Below are positions 15,986 to 25,239 of a DNA stretch of 64,000 bases, in pieces. How positions within the stretch are numbered: position 1 is the first letter of the stretch; the number at the start of each line of letters is the position of its first letter. Under the pieces are notes generated by a model. The model was given only the letters and a program-made list of their open reading frames with translations. It was not told the DNA's origin and ran no database searches. This stretch comes from Enterococcus faecalis (lineage in GTDB: Bacteria > Bacillota > Bacilli > Lactobacillales > Enterococcaceae). The position numbers and the translations under genes are program-made. Where the stretch lies: positions 124,001 through 188,000 of the forward strand of contig NZ_CP118962.1 of the NCBI RefSeq assembly GCF_029024925.1, written 5' to 3'.

Positions 15986-17059
15986 GTGAAACAAGCAAAA
16001 TTTTTAGGTCTAGGATTGGCAGCAGTTGCCTTAACCATTGGGTTAGCTGCATGTGGCGGCAATAGCAAAAAGAATGCCAACACAAAAGGTGATCCACAAC
16101 ATAGTGTCGTAATGGTCACAGATACAGCCGGCATTGATGACAAATCTTTTAACCAATCTGCGTGGGAAGGAATGCAAGAGTGGGGCAAAGAGCACAAACT
16201 TCCAGAAGGACCTCAAGGGTATGCGTATATTCAATCAAATGAAGCATCTGATTATACATCAAACATTGACCAAGCCATTTCAAGTCAATTTAAAACGATT
16301 TTTGGCATTGGGTATTTACTAAAAAATGCAGTAGTAGATGCAGCGGACGCCAACCCAGAAACGAATTTCGTTCTAATCGATGATACAGTTAATGGGAAAA
16401 ACAACGTCGCTTCTGCAACATTTAGAGATAATGAATCTGCGTATTTAGCAGGTGTGGCAGCAGCTAACACTACGAAAACCAACAAAGTAGGATTTATCGG
16501 CGGGGTTGAAGGACCTGTTATTGGCCGTTTCCAAGCTGGTTTTGAAAAAGGTGTAGCAGACGCTGGCAAAAAATTAGGAAAAGATATTCAAATTACGTCT
16601 ACTTATGCAGGGACATTTGCAGACGCTTCAAAAGGACGGGCCTTAGCTTCTTCTATGTATCAAGCAGGTGCCGACATTATTTATCACGCAGCGGCGACTA
16701 CAGGACAAGGAATCTTCCAAGAAGCTAAAGCGCTAAATGAAACAGGTTCAAAAGATAAAGTTTGGGTGATTGGTGTTGACCGTGACCAAAACGAAGACGG
16801 TAAATATACAACCAAAGATGGCAAGGATGATAACTTAACGTTAGCTTCAACCATTAAAGGTGTAAATATTGCTGTGAAAAAAATCTCTGATCTTGCATTA
16901 GAAGATAAATTCCCTGGCGGCGAACATTTAACTTATGGATTGAAAGATGGCGGTGTTGATTTAACAACAGAAGCCCTAAGCGATCAAGCCAAAACGGCAG
17001 TTAAAGAAGCCAAAGAACAAATCATCTCTGGTGACGTAAAAGTCCCAGACCAACCTTAG
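15986..17059 (+). CDS. BMP-family nucleoside-binding lipoprotein (copy 1)
   Basis: The 357-residue product is a lipoprotein. The signal peptide ends in a 'GLAAC' lipobox with Cys23, and the mature part is of the BMP/PnrA type, the nucleoside-binding component of ABC importers (L. lactis BmpA, T. pallidum PnrA). Family features are 'DTAGIDDKSFNQSAWEGMQ', 'FGIGYLLKNAVVDAA', 'FVLIDD', 'AYLAGVAAA', 'VGFIGGVEGPVIGRFQAGF' and 'VIGVDRDQ'. The start is GTG with a GGGGG run upstream. It is followed by a second, closely similar gene and then by the cognate ABC ATPase and permeases. Confidence 0.9.
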   Translation: MKQAKFLGLGLAAVALTIGLAACGGNSKKNANTKGDPQHSVVMVTDTAGIDDKSFNQSAWEGMQEWGKEHKLPEGPQGYAYIQSNEASDYTSNIDQAISSQFKTIFGIGYLLKNAVVDAADANPETNFVLIDDTVNGKNNVASATFRDNESAYLAGVAAANTTKTNKVGFIGGVEGPVIGRFQAGFEKGVADAGKKLGKDIQITSTYAGTFADASKGRALASSMYQAGADIIYHAAATTGQGIFQEAKALNETGSKDKVWVIGVDRDQNEDGKYTTKDGKDDNLTLASTIKGVNIAVKKISDLALEDKFPGGEHLTYGLKDGGVDLTTEALSDQAKTAVKEAKEQIISGDVKVPDQP

Positions 17060-17076
17060 AAACAACTTAGTTGTTT
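17060..17076 (+). other. Short hairpin between the two BMP genes
   Basis: AAACAACTTAGTTGTTT is a 7-3-7 inverted repeat right after the first lipoprotein stop. It has no T tract, so it may stabilise mRNA rather than terminate. Confidence 0.35.
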
Positions 17077-17112
17077 AAATACATTAAACTATTTTTAGGA
17101 GGCTTTACAGAA

Positions 17113-18198
17113 ATGAAAAAAGCAAAATTATTCGGTTTTAGTTTGATTGCATTAGGTTTATCAGTTTCACTTGCAGCATGTGGTGGTGGCAAAGGAAAAA
17201 CCGCTGAAAGCGGCGGTGGCAAAGGGGATGCAGCGCATAGTGCTGTAATCATTACAGATACAGGCGGCGTGGATGACAAGTCGTTCAACCAATCTTCTTG
17301 GGAAGGATTGCAAGCTTGGGGTAAAGAACATGATTTACCAGAAGGTTCAAAAGGGTATGCATATATTCAATCGAATGATGCAGCTGACTATACAACAAAT
17401 ATTGACCAAGCGGTATCAAGTAAATTCAACACAATCTTTGGTATTGGCTACTTGCTAAAAGATGCAATTTCTTCTGCAGCAGATGCCAACCCTGATACAA
17501 ACTTTGTTTTAATCGATGATCAAATCGATGGCAAAAAGAATGTCGTTTCTGCAACATTTAGAGATAATGAAGCAGCTTACTTAGCCGGTGTTGCTGCTGC
17601 AAACGAAACAAAAACGAACAAAGTCGGTTTTGTTGGTGGTGAAGAAGGGGTCGTAATTGACCGTTTCCAAGCTGGTTTTGAAAAAGGTGTGGCTGATGCT
17701 GCGAAAGAATTAGGTAAAGAAATTACTGTTGATACAAAATATGCGGCTTCATTTGCTGATCCTGCCAAAGGGAAAGCTTTAGCTGCTGCAATGTACCAAA
17801 ACGGCGTTGATATCATCTTCCATGCTTCTGGTGCGACTGGACAAGGGGTCTTCCAAGAAGCAAAAGACTTGAATGAATCAGGTTCTGGCGACAAAGTTTG
17901 GGTAATCGGTGTTGACCGTGATCAAGATGCTGATGGCAAGTACAAAACAAAAGACGGCAAAGAAGACAACTTCACGTTAACTTCAACACTTAAAGGTGTC
18001 GGCACAGCGGTTCAAGATATTGCCAACCGTGCGTTAGAAGACAAATTCCCTGGTGGCGAACATTTAGTTTATGGATTAAAAGATGGTGGCGTTGACTTAA
18101 CAGACGGCTATTTAAACGACAAAACAAAAGAAGCTGTTAAAACAGCAAAAGATAAAGTGATCTCAGGTGACGTAAAAGTCCCAGAAAAACCAGAATAA
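17113..18198 (+). CDS. BMP-family nucleoside-binding lipoprotein (copy 2)
   Basis: This 361-residue paralogue of the preceding gene has the same lipobox ('SLAAC', Cys23) and nearly the same motifs ('DTGGVDDKSFNQSSWEGLQ', 'FGIGYLLKDAISSAA', 'AYLAGVAAANETKTNKVGFVGG', 'VIGVDRDQ', 'GEHLVYGLKDGGVDL'). A glycine-rich linker after the Cys is longer than in copy 1. I chose the ATG at 17113 because AGGAGG is 9 bases upstream. The tandem arrangement points to a duplication. The two copies may differ in nucleoside preference while sharing one transporter. Confidence 0.9.
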   Translation: MKKAKLFGFSLIALGLSVSLAACGGGKGKTAESGGGKGDAAHSAVIITDTGGVDDKSFNQSSWEGLQAWGKEHDLPEGSKGYAYIQSNDAADYTTNIDQAVSSKFNTIFGIGYLLKDAISSAADANPDTNFVLIDDQIDGKKNVVSATFRDNEAAYLAGVAAANETKTNKVGFVGGEEGVVIDRFQAGFEKGVADAAKELGKEITVDTKYAASFADPAKGKALAAAMYQNGVDIIFHASGATGQGVFQEAKDLNESGSGDKVWVIGVDRDQDADGKYKTKDGKEDNFTLTSTLKGVGTAVQDIANRALEDKFPGGEHLVYGLKDGGVDLTDGYLNDKTKEAVKTAKDKVISGDVKVPEKPE

Positions 18199-18258
18199 TT
18201 TAAGCTCCTAAATGAAAAAAGAAGGGCTCATTATTGTTCCTTCTAAAAATAAAGTGGT

Positions 18259-18282
18259 CCTTGGCAGCGACGGCTGCCAAGG
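18259..18282 (+). other. Strong hairpin between lipoprotein and ATPase genes
   Basis: CCTTGGCAGC-GACG-GCTGCCAAGG forms a 10-bp GC-rich stem without a following T tract. It probably slows 3' decay or gives partial termination so that the lipoprotein is made in excess of the transporter. Confidence 0.5.
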
Positions 18283-18307
18283 AAACCCTTTATGATGTTT
18301 GGATTTT

Positions 18308-18343
18308 TAACTAAATAGTTGAGGTTCTTCAACTACTTAGTTA
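18308..18343 (+). other. Second hairpin before nucleoside ABC ATPase
   Basis: TAACTAAATAGTTGA and TCAACTACTTAGTTA are imperfect arms around a short loop, 60 bases before the ATPase start. Confidence 0.4.
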
Positions 18344-18403
18344 AGGGTCAAAATTACCCTCTAAAGTATTGCCAATATAATTTTGTTAGGAAGTGAATAG
18401 ACC

Positions 18404-19972
18404 TTGTCTCAAGAAGAAAACGTAATTGAGATGCGTAAAATCACCAAAGAATTTGGGACGTTCAAAGCCAACGACCAAATTGATTTACAAGTAAAACCTG
18501 GTGAAATCCACGCACTGCTAGGTGAAAATGGTGCAGGCAAGTCGACCTTGATGAATATCTTATCAGGGCTATTGGAACCGACCTCAGGTGAGATTTATAT
18601 GAATGGCGAAAAAGTCAACATTACAAGTCCTACTGCAGCCAATCGTTTAGGAATCGGAATGGTCCATCAGCATTTTATGTTAGTTGAAGCCTTTACTGTG
18701 ACTGAAAATATTATCTTAGGTAGTGAACCTACCCATGGCGGTATTTTAGACCGGAAAAAAGCGAAAAAAGAGATTGAAGAAGTGTCTAAGCAATACGGGT
18801 TGGATGTAAATCCCAATGCCTATATTCGCGATATTTCTGTGGGTATGCAACAACGGGTTGAAATTTTAAAGACCTTATATCGTGGTGCGAACGTTTTAAT
18901 TTTTGACGAACCAACCGCAGTATTAACGCCACAAGAAATTGATGAATTAATGATTATTTTGAAAGAACTAACCGATGAAGGCAAATCGATCATTTTAATT
19001 ACACATAAGTTAGATGAAATTAAAAAAGTGGCGGACCGTTGTACGGTCATTCGCCGGGGGCAAAGTATTGGCACCGTCAATGTGAAAGACGTTTCTTCGC
19101 AACAGTTAGCCGATATGATGGTGGGCCGTTCTGTTTCTTTCAAAACAGAGAAAAAACCAGCGCAACCGAAAGAAACAATTTTATCAATTAAAGATTTAGT
19201 AGTGAAAGAAAGCCGCGGCTTAGATGCAGTGAAAAATCTTAGCTTAGATGTCCGAGCAGGGGAAGTTGTTGGGATTGCGGGGATTGATGGCAATGGACAA
19301 ACAGAATTAATCCAAGCCTTAGCAGGATTAACCAAAGTCGAAAACGGGTCCATTCATTTGAATGAAAAAGAGATTACTAATCGCAAACCTCGGGAAATTA
19401 CGGAAATGGGTGTCGCCCACGTTCCTGAAGACCGACATAAATATGGCTTGGTATTAGAGATGACATTGGCTGAAAATATTGGCCTACAAACGTATTACCA
19501 AAAACCATACAGTTCAACAGGTATTTTAAACTATCGAATGATTAACAAACATGCCCGTGAATTAATTGAAGAATATGATGTACGGACTCCTAATGAATTA
19601 GTACCAGCTCGGGCGCTTTCAGGTGGGAATCAGCAAAAAGCGATTATTGCCCGAGAAGTTGACCGCGATCCAGATTTGTTGATTGTTTCTCAACCAACAC
19701 GCGGTTTAGATGTCGGAGCTATTGAATACATTCATCGTCGACTAATTGAACAAAGAGATAAAAATAAAGCTGTTTTATTAGTAAGTTTTGAATTAGACGA
19801 AATTTTAAACGTTTCTGATCGTATCGCTGTTATTCATGCGGGGGAAATCGTCGGAATTGTTGATCCGAAAGAAACGACAGAAAATGAATTGGGCTTGTTA
19901 ATGGCTGGCTACTCATTGGAAGAAGCCCGTGCTGAGTTATCAAAAGTAGAGGCAGGTGAAACTGTTGAATAA
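18404..19972 (+). CDS. Nucleoside ABC transporter, two-domain ATP-binding protein
   Basis: The 522-residue product has two ABC ATPase domains, as in RbsA-like and BMP-linked nucleoside importers (B. subtilis YufO/NupO, L. lactis NupA). Domain 1 has Walker A 'GENGAGKST', an ABC-signature region 'DISVGMQQRVEILK' and Walker B 'LIFDEPTAVL'. Domain 2 has a degenerate Walker A 'GIDGNGQTE', signature 'LSGGNQQKAIIARE' and 'LIVSQPTRGLD' in place of Walker B. This asymmetry is normal for the family. The start is TTG with AGGAAG upstream; an ATG ten codons later lacks a ribosome site. Two permease genes follow, overlapping. Confidence 0.92.
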   Translation: MSQEENVIEMRKITKEFGTFKANDQIDLQVKPGEIHALLGENGAGKSTLMNILSGLLEPTSGEIYMNGEKVNITSPTAANRLGIGMVHQHFMLVEAFTVTENIILGSEPTHGGILDRKKAKKEIEEVSKQYGLDVNPNAYIRDISVGMQQRVEILKTLYRGANVLIFDEPTAVLTPQEIDELMIILKELTDEGKSIILITHKLDEIKKVADRCTVIRRGQSIGTVNVKDVSSQQLADMMVGRSVSFKTEKKPAQPKETILSIKDLVVKESRGLDAVKNLSLDVRAGEVVGIAGIDGNGQTELIQALAGLTKVENGSIHLNEKEITNRKPREITEMGVAHVPEDRHKYGLVLEMTLAENIGLQTYYQKPYSSTGILNYRMINKHARELIEEYDVRTPNELVPARALSGGNQQKAIIAREVDRDPDLLIVSQPTRGLDVGAIEYIHRRLIEQRDKNKAVLLVSFELDEILNVSDRIAVIHAGEIVGIVDPKETTENELGLLMAGYSLEEARAELSKVEAGETVE

Positions 19973-21098
19973 TCGTTCTGAAAAAATAAGAAATATTTTA
20001 GTCCCTGTGTTATCTGTTATTATGGGTTTCCTCTTAGGGGCAATTATTATGGTTATCTTTGGCTATGACCCAGTGGCTGGGTATCAAGCGATGTTTGAAA
20101 CAGCTTTCCAAGGAAAGAAAAGTATTGGTGAGATTTTTGTCACCGCAGCACCGTTGATTTTTACCGCTTTAGGATTCTCGGTGGCAAATTCGGCTGGATT
20201 CTTTAATATCGGGCTTTCTGGACAAGCCTTATGTGGTTGGGTGGCTAGTATTTGGGTCGCTTTATCCATGCCTGATGCACCCCGGATGATTGCGTTGCCG
20301 GTGGCGATTATTGTTGGCGCAGTTGCAGGAGCTTTAGCAGCAGCCATTCCAGGTTTCTTGCGTGCCTATTTTGGGACGAGTGAAGTTATTGTTACGATTA
20401 TGTTGAATTATATTTTATTATACACAGGAAATCATATTGCTAATAATGTCATGAAACCAAGTATTATGGCGAATAAAGGGATCACCAAAATGATTGGTGC
20501 GAATGCATCATTACGCTCACCGTTTTTAACAAGTATCAGTGATGGCTCTCGTTTGAACATTGGCATTTTCTTGGCCTTCATTTTCCTTATTCTTGTGTGG
20601 TTCTTGATGAAAAAAACAACGCTTGGTTTTGAAATTCGGTCGGTGGGGTTAAACCCATTTGCTTCTGAATATGCTGGAATGAGCAGCAAGCGAACGATTA
20701 TTTTATCCATGATGATTTCAGGAACGCTAGCTGGCTTAGGTGGTGCGGTCCAAGGATTGGGAACTTTCCAAAACTTCTTTATTCAAAACACATCGTTGAG
20801 CATTGGGTTCGATGGTATGGCCGTGTCTCTATTAGGAGCAGGTAGCTCAATCGGGATTTTACTTTCCGCATTACTGTTCGGAATGTTAAAACTTGGTGGA
20901 CAAGGAATGCCGTTGATAGCTGGTGTACCAACCGAATTAGTTGATGTTGTTATTGCAGCAATTATTTTCTTTGTGGGAATTAGTTATTTAATTCGTTTCT
21001 TGTTAGCAAAAGCGTCTGGTAGTAAAAAAGAAGTAGCGATTGTAGAAACAATTGAAGCGGCGCCAGACAAAAACAATCAAGAGGGGGGAGACATCTAA
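19956..21098 (+). CDS. Nucleoside ABC transporter permease 1
   Basis: The 380-residue membrane protein belongs to the BPD_transp_2 (LivH/RbsC-like) family. About ten hydrophobic segments are visible, with 'GFFNIGLSGQALCGWVAS' near the N-terminus and the coupling region 'FEIRSVGLNPFASEYAGMS'. Its match in B. subtilis is YufP/NupP. It starts with GTG inside the end of the ATPase gene (17-base overlap), or with TTG at 19965; either start is coupled. A polar acidic tail of about 30 residues follows the last helix. Confidence 0.9.
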   Translation: MKLLNNRSEKIRNILVPVLSVIMGFLLGAIIMVIFGYDPVAGYQAMFETAFQGKKSIGEIFVTAAPLIFTALGFSVANSAGFFNIGLSGQALCGWVASIWVALSMPDAPRMIALPVAIIVGAVAGALAAAIPGFLRAYFGTSEVIVTIMLNYILLYTGNHIANNVMKPSIMANKGITKMIGANASLRSPFLTSISDGSRLNIGIFLAFIFLILVWFLMKKTTLGFEIRSVGLNPFASEYAGMSSKRTIILSMMISGTLAGLGGAVQGLGTFQNFFIQNTSLSIGFDGMAVSLLGAGSSIGILLSALLFGMLKLGGQGMPLIAGVPTELVDVVIAAIIFFVGISYLIRFLLAKASGSKKEVAIVETIEAAPDKNNQEGGDI

Positions 21099-22051
21099 TG
21101 GATTTAGCAACAATTTCCTCAATCATCACGCAAACATTAGTGTATGCAACTCCGCTCATCTTGACAGCATTAGGCGGAACGTTCTCAGAACGAAGTGGTG
21201 TGGTTAACGTTGGTTTGGAAGGTATTATGGTAATGGGCGCTTTCAGTTCGGTCGTTTTTAACTTGACGTTTGCTGATACATTTGGCGCGGCGACACCATG
21301 GATTGCTTGTTTAGTAGGAGGCGTTGTCGGGATTGTCTTTTCTCTCTTACATGCCGTTGCAACTATTAACTTACGAGCAGATCATATTATCAGTGGTACT
21401 GTCATTAACTTGATGGCACCGGCGCTAGGGGTTTTCCTAGTAAAAGTTATTTATCAAAAAGGACAAACAGATATGATTACACAATCATTTGGTTATTTTT
21501 CTTTCCCAGGATTGTCAAAAATTCCAGTGATTGGTGAACTATTCTTTGCAAAAACCTCTTTGCCAGCTTTCGTAGCAATTTTGATTGCGATTTTAGCTTG
21601 GTTTGTCATTTATAAAACACGTTTTGGCTTACGGTTACGTTCTGTGGGGGAACATCCACAAGCGGCAGATACATTGGGAATTAATGTCTACTTAATGCGT
21701 TATTCTGGCGTCTTGCTATCCGGCTTCTTAGGCGGTATGGGCGGAGCTGTCTTTGCTCAAAGTATTGCGGGTCGTTTTGGGATTACCACAATTGCAGGAC
21801 AAGGGTTTATTTCAATGGCCGCAATGATCTTTGGTAAATGGAATCCACTTGGGGCAATGGGCGCAGCCTTATTCTTTGGCTTTGCACAAAACTTAAGTAT
21901 TGCTGGGGAAAACCTACCAATTATTTCAGAAATTCCAAAAGTTTATCTACAAGCAGCACCATACGTATTGACCATTTTAGTCCTAGTTGTGTTCTTCGGA
22001 AAATCATCGGGACCAAAAGCGAACGGGAAAAATTACGTCAAAACGAAATAA
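21098..22051 (+). CDS. Nucleoside ABC transporter permease 2
   Basis: The 317-residue partner permease (YufQ/NupQ type) has 'ERSGVVNVGLEGIMVMGAF' and the coupling loop 'LRLRSVGEHPQAADTLGINV', with eight to ten membrane helices. Its ATG overlaps the stop of permease 1 (TAATG) and GGGGGG precedes it. With the ATPase and BMP lipoproteins this completes the importer. A strong terminator ends the operon. Confidence 0.92.
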   Translation: MDLATISSIITQTLVYATPLILTALGGTFSERSGVVNVGLEGIMVMGAFSSVVFNLTFADTFGAATPWIACLVGGVVGIVFSLLHAVATINLRADHIISGTVINLMAPALGVFLVKVIYQKGQTDMITQSFGYFSFPGLSKIPVIGELFFAKTSLPAFVAILIAILAWFVIYKTRFGLRLRSVGEHPQAADTLGINVYLMRYSGVLLSGFLGGMGGAVFAQSIAGRFGITTIAGQGFISMAAMIFGKWNPLGAMGAALFFGFAQNLSIAGENLPIISEIPKVYLQAAPYVLTILVLVVFFGKSSGPKANGKNYVKTK

Positions 22052-22100
22052 GAAAAGAAATGGGCCCTCCGTCAAAGCGACGGGGGCCATTTCTTTTCTT
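22050..22100 (+). terminator. Terminator of the nucleoside transporter operon
   Basis: AAGAAAAGAAATGG-CCC... pairs with ...GGG-CCATTTCTTTTCTT around a second small stem (CCGTC/GACGG). It directly follows the permease 2 stop. Confidence 0.85.
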
Positions 22101-22325
22101 AGGATAATCAGTTGAACACAAGCGGCATTAGGCACTGCTTCACTGCAAAAAAGCGAGTTGATAAAGGAGACTTAACTTTTTTCCTTTGGCTGTTTTTTAC
22201 AATTCGAAGGAAGTGTCGAAATTTTGAAAAAAACCAACAGGTCTAGCAGCTTTTTTTTCAAAAATCGTTGGTTTTTCTGCTATACTTTTGTTTGTAGTAA
22301 GAATAGGAAAAGTGGAGGACGTTCA

Positions 22326-22919
22326 ATGAATAAAACACGTGTAGAAGCATTTAGTGATGCAGTCATTGCCATCATCATGACCATCATGATTTTAGAAATT
22401 AAGACTCCTCAAGTGGGTGTTTTGGCAGGTTTGATAGAAAATATCCCCTATTTTTTATCGTTTATTGTCAGTTTTATTTTTATCTGTATCGCTTGGTACA
22501 ATCATCATTACATAATGTCCGTAACTCATTGGTTTTCTAAAAAAGCGTTTTGGGCAAATAATTTTTGGTTATTCTCCATGGCCTTCATTCCGGTAGCAAC
22601 TGCTTGGGTGAGTGAATTTTGGTGGATGCGGGCACCCGTTTATTTTTATCTTGTTGTGTATACGGTTTGGGATTTTGCTTACTTCTTGCTAACAAGGATC
22701 ATTTATGAAGACAATGCAGTGAAAGATCCACAAGGTGCAGCTAAGTTAAGAAAATCGAAATCTTATAGTAAGGCAACAAAAATCATTCATCTTTGTCTTT
22801 TCGCAATCGGATATATCGGCATTTATTTTTATCCGCCCATTGGCATTGGTGTGATTTTATCAGAAGCGGTTATCTGGTATTTAAATGTGCCAAAAGAGGG
22901 AGACCGCTTGGAGTGTTAA
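22326..22919 (+). CDS. TMEM175-family (DUF1211) membrane protein, putative potassium channel
   Basis: The 197-residue product opens with 'RVEAFSDAVIAIIMTIMILEIKTP', the RxxxFSD signature of the TMEM175 family, whose bacterial members are potassium-selective channels. Six hydrophobic segments are visible: residues ~5-25, 38-60, 75-95, 100-120, 150-168 and 172-190. GTGGAGG lies 7 bases before the ATG at 22326. It has its own terminator and no obvious link to the nucleoside genes on either side. Channel function is from family knowledge only. Confidence 0.8.
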   Translation: MNKTRVEAFSDAVIAIIMTIMILEIKTPQVGVLAGLIENIPYFLSFIVSFIFICIAWYNHHYIMSVTHWFSKKAFWANNFWLFSMAFIPVATAWVSEFWWMRAPVYFYLVVYTVWDFAYFLLTRIIYEDNAVKDPQGAAKLRKSKSYSKATKIIHLCLFAIGYIGIYFYPPIGIGVILSEAVIWYLNVPKEGDRLEC

Positions 22920-22981
22920 AAGTTTCGATTGGATAAAGAGTCGTGTTCTTTTTAAGGAGCAGGCTATTCGAAAAAAACAAT

Positions 22982-23018
22982 AAAAAAGTTTCCTAATTAC
23001 GGTGGGAGACTTTTTTTC
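22982..23018 (+). terminator. Terminator after TMEM175-like gene
   Basis: AAAAAAGTTTCC pairs with GGAGACTTTTTTT (one G-T pair), followed by T tracts. Confidence 0.75.
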
Positions 23019-23100
23019 TTTCAGTTTTTAAGCCCTGCTAAAATCGAAGGAATCAGTGAAAATTTTAATGCTCTTTCAGGCAATAATAGCGGATTCATGG

Positions 23101-23106
23101 TATAAT
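23101..23106 (+). promoter_or_regulatory. deoB: Extended -10 of deoB promoter
   Basis: TGGTATAAT is a perfect -10 with the extended TG. No clear -35 is seen. It predicts a leader of about 110 nt before the deoB GTG. Confidence 0.55.
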
Positions 23107-23116
23107 TGAAGAGCTG

Positions 23117-23135
23117 AGAATAAATAGATTATTCT
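23117..23135. promoter_or_regulatory. Inverted repeat at the deoB transcription start
   Basis: AGAATA and TATTCT are separated by 7 bases, 11 bases downstream of the -10. This is a suitable place for a repressor site. Confidence 0.3.
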
Positions 23136-23220
23136 GTTTGATTCTCGAGACTATTTAAAAGGCTAGCGTAAAATAATTGTCATTCTTGACGTATTTACGA
23201 CCTTAGAGGAGGAAGCAAGT

Positions 23221-24387
23221 GTGTTTAAACGTGTTCATTTAATCGTACTAGATTCAGTCGGTATTGGTGAAGCACCAGATGCTGAAAAATTTGGAGATGT
23301 CGGCAGTGATACACTGGGTCATATTGCCAAAGAAGCGGGACTAACCATTCCTCATTTAGAAAAACTTGGATTGGGAACTATTGCTCCTTTAACAGGTGTC
23401 AAAGCAGTGGCAGACCACGATGGCTATGCCACCAAATTAGAAGAAATTTCTGTTGGAAAAGATACTATGACCGGTCACTGGGAAATTATGGGCTTGAACA
23501 TCAAAAAACCTTTTCGGGTATTCCCAAACGGATTTCCTGAAGAATTGCTGAAACAAATTGAAGATTTTTCTGGGCGAAAAGTTGTTTGTAACAAACCATA
23601 TAGCGGGACAGCAGTCATTGATGATTATGGCGAACATCAAATGAAAACTGGGGATCTAATCGTTTATACTTCAGCAGACCCTGTTTTACAAATTGCGGCG
23701 CATGAAGACATTATTCCATTAGAAGAATTGTATAAAATTTGTCAATATGTTCGTGACATTACGAAAGACGAACCTTATATGATTGGTCGGATTATCGCTC
23801 GCCCGTATGTTGGTGAACCAGGTAATTTCACTCGAACCAGTAACCGTCATGACTATGCTCTAGATCCTTTTGGCCATACTGTTTTAGATTCGTTGAAAGA
23901 AAACGGCAATGATGTGATCGCTGTTGGGAAAATTAACGACATCTTTAATGGACAAGGAATTACTGAAGCTATCCGCACGAAGAGCAATATGGATGGGGTG
24001 GATCAATTATTAACGGTCATGAACAAAGATTTCACAGGTTTAAGTTTTACTAACTTAGTGGATTTCGATGCGCTGTATGGCCACCGTCGTGATGTGAAGG
24101 GCTATGCAAAAGCCATCGAAGATTTTGATGGTCGTTTGCCAGAGATTATGGCAGCTATGGCCGAAGATGATTTGCTTTTAATTACAGCAGATCACGGGAA
24201 TGACCCAACTTTCCCAGGAACAGACCATACACGTGAATATGTGCCTTTATTGGCTTATAGTAAAAAAATGACAAAACAAGGCAGCTTGCCACAAGGATTT
24301 TATTCAGATATTTCAGCAACGATTGCTGAAAACTTTGAAGTTCCTGCAACGGAAAACGGTCAAAGCTTTTTAAATCAATTACAATAA
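23221..24387 (+). CDS. deoB: Phosphopentomutase
   Basis: DeoB converts (deoxy)ribose-1-phosphate to the 5-phosphate, linking nucleoside phosphorylases to DeoC and the pentose phosphate pathway. The 388-residue product is an alkaline-phosphatase-superfamily enzyme. It has '[15 protein letters not shown]' (metal aspartate), the phosphorylated threonine in '[12 protein letters not shown]', and C-terminal metal ligands in '[24 protein letters not shown]'. The start is GTG with GAGGAGG 9 bases upstream. It leads a deoB-punA-deoD operon. Confidence 0.96.
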   Translation: MFKRVHLIVLDSVGIGEAPDAEKFGDVGSDTLGHIAKEAGLTIPHLEKLGLGTIAPLTGVKAVADHDGYATKLEEISVGKDTMTGHWEIMGLNIKKPFRVFPNGFPEELLKQIEDFSGRKVVCNKPYSGTAVIDDYGEHQMKTGDLIVYTSADPVLQIAAHEDIIPLEELYKICQYVRDITKDEPYMIGRIIARPYVGEPGNFTRTSNRHDYALDPFGHTVLDSLKENGNDVIAVGKINDIFNGQGITEAIRTKSNMDGVDQLLTVMNKDFTGLSFTNLVDFDALYGHRRDVKGYAKAIEDFDGRLPEIMAAMAEDDLLLITADHGNDPTFPGTDHTREYVPLLAYSKKMTKQGSLPQGFYSDISATIAENFEVPATENGQSFLNQLQ

Positions 24388-24403
24388 TTCGAGGAGGCAA
24401 CAC

Positions 24404-25222
24404 ATGACAACGTTAACGAACCATTTAAACGAAACAACTGAGTTTTTGAAAGAAAAAGGGGTGCAACAAGCAGACTTCGGTCTAATCTTAGGTTCTGGGT
24501 TAGGTGAATTAGCTAATGAAATAACCGATGCGATTGCTATTCCTTTCTCTGAAATTCCCCATTTTTCTGTTTCAACAGTCGTTGGACATGCTGGACAATT
24601 AGTTTACGGAACGCTTTCTGGAAAAAAAGTTTTGGCGATGCAAGGACGTTTTCATTATTATGAAGGACATTCGATGCAAACGGTCACTTATCCCGTTCGT
24701 GTGATGGCTGCTTTAGGCATTCATTCAATGATTGTAACCAACGCAGCTGGTGGCGTAAATGAAACATATACACCGGGGAATTTGATGTTAATCAATGACC
24801 ACATTAATTTTACAGGCGATAATCCGTTAATTGGTGAAAATGATGAAGAAATCGGGCCGCGTTTTCCAGATATGAGTCATGCTTACACGCAAGAATATCG
24901 GGAAGTGGCAAAAAAAGTGGCTGCGGAACAAAATATTGATTTAAAAGAAGGCGTGTATATGGGCTTTTCTGGCCCGACATATGAAACGCCTGCAGAAATT
25001 CGGATGTCACGGACGATGGGTGCGGATGCAGTTGGCATGTCAACTGTTTCGGAGGTCATTGTAGCTGTGCATAGTGGCATGAAAGTACTAGGCATCTCTT
25101 GTATTACGAATTTAGCAGCTGGTATGCAAAGTAGTTTAAATCATGCAGAAGTAGTTGAAACAACTGAACGCGTTAAAGGACAATTCAAAGAGTTAGTGAA
25201 AGCAACACTAGCAGCTTTATAA
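24404..25222 (+). CDS. punA: Purine-nucleoside phosphorylase (trimeric, PunA/PupG type)
   Basis: The enzyme phosphorolyses guanosine, inosine and their deoxy forms. The 272-residue product has the low-molecular-weight PNP motifs 'LILGSGLGELA', 'GHAGQLVYG', 'GRFHYYEGH' (phosphate site), 'VTNAAGGVN' and 'GVYMGFSGPTYETPAEIRM', with the base-binding glutamate and the 'TNLAAG' loop. GAGGAGG precedes the ATG, 16 bases after deoB, so the two are one transcript. It complements the hexameric DeoD encoded next. Confidence 0.95.
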   Translation: MTTLTNHLNETTEFLKEKGVQQADFGLILGSGLGELANEITDAIAIPFSEIPHFSVSTVVGHAGQLVYGTLSGKKVLAMQGRFHYYEGHSMQTVTYPVRVMAALGIHSMIVTNAAGGVNETYTPGNLMLINDHINFTGDNPLIGENDEEIGPRFPDMSHAYTQEYREVAKKVAAEQNIDLKEGVYMGFSGPTYETPAEIRMSRTMGADAVGMSTVSEVIVAVHSGMKVLGISCITNLAAGMQSSLNHAEVVETTERVKGQFKELVKATLAAL

Positions 25223-25239
25223 AAAAGGAGTAAACCAGA

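Noticed and set aside
17060-17076. Terminator between the two BMP genes
   Set aside because: The stem is only 7 bp, AT-rich and without a T tract, so it is not called as a terminator.
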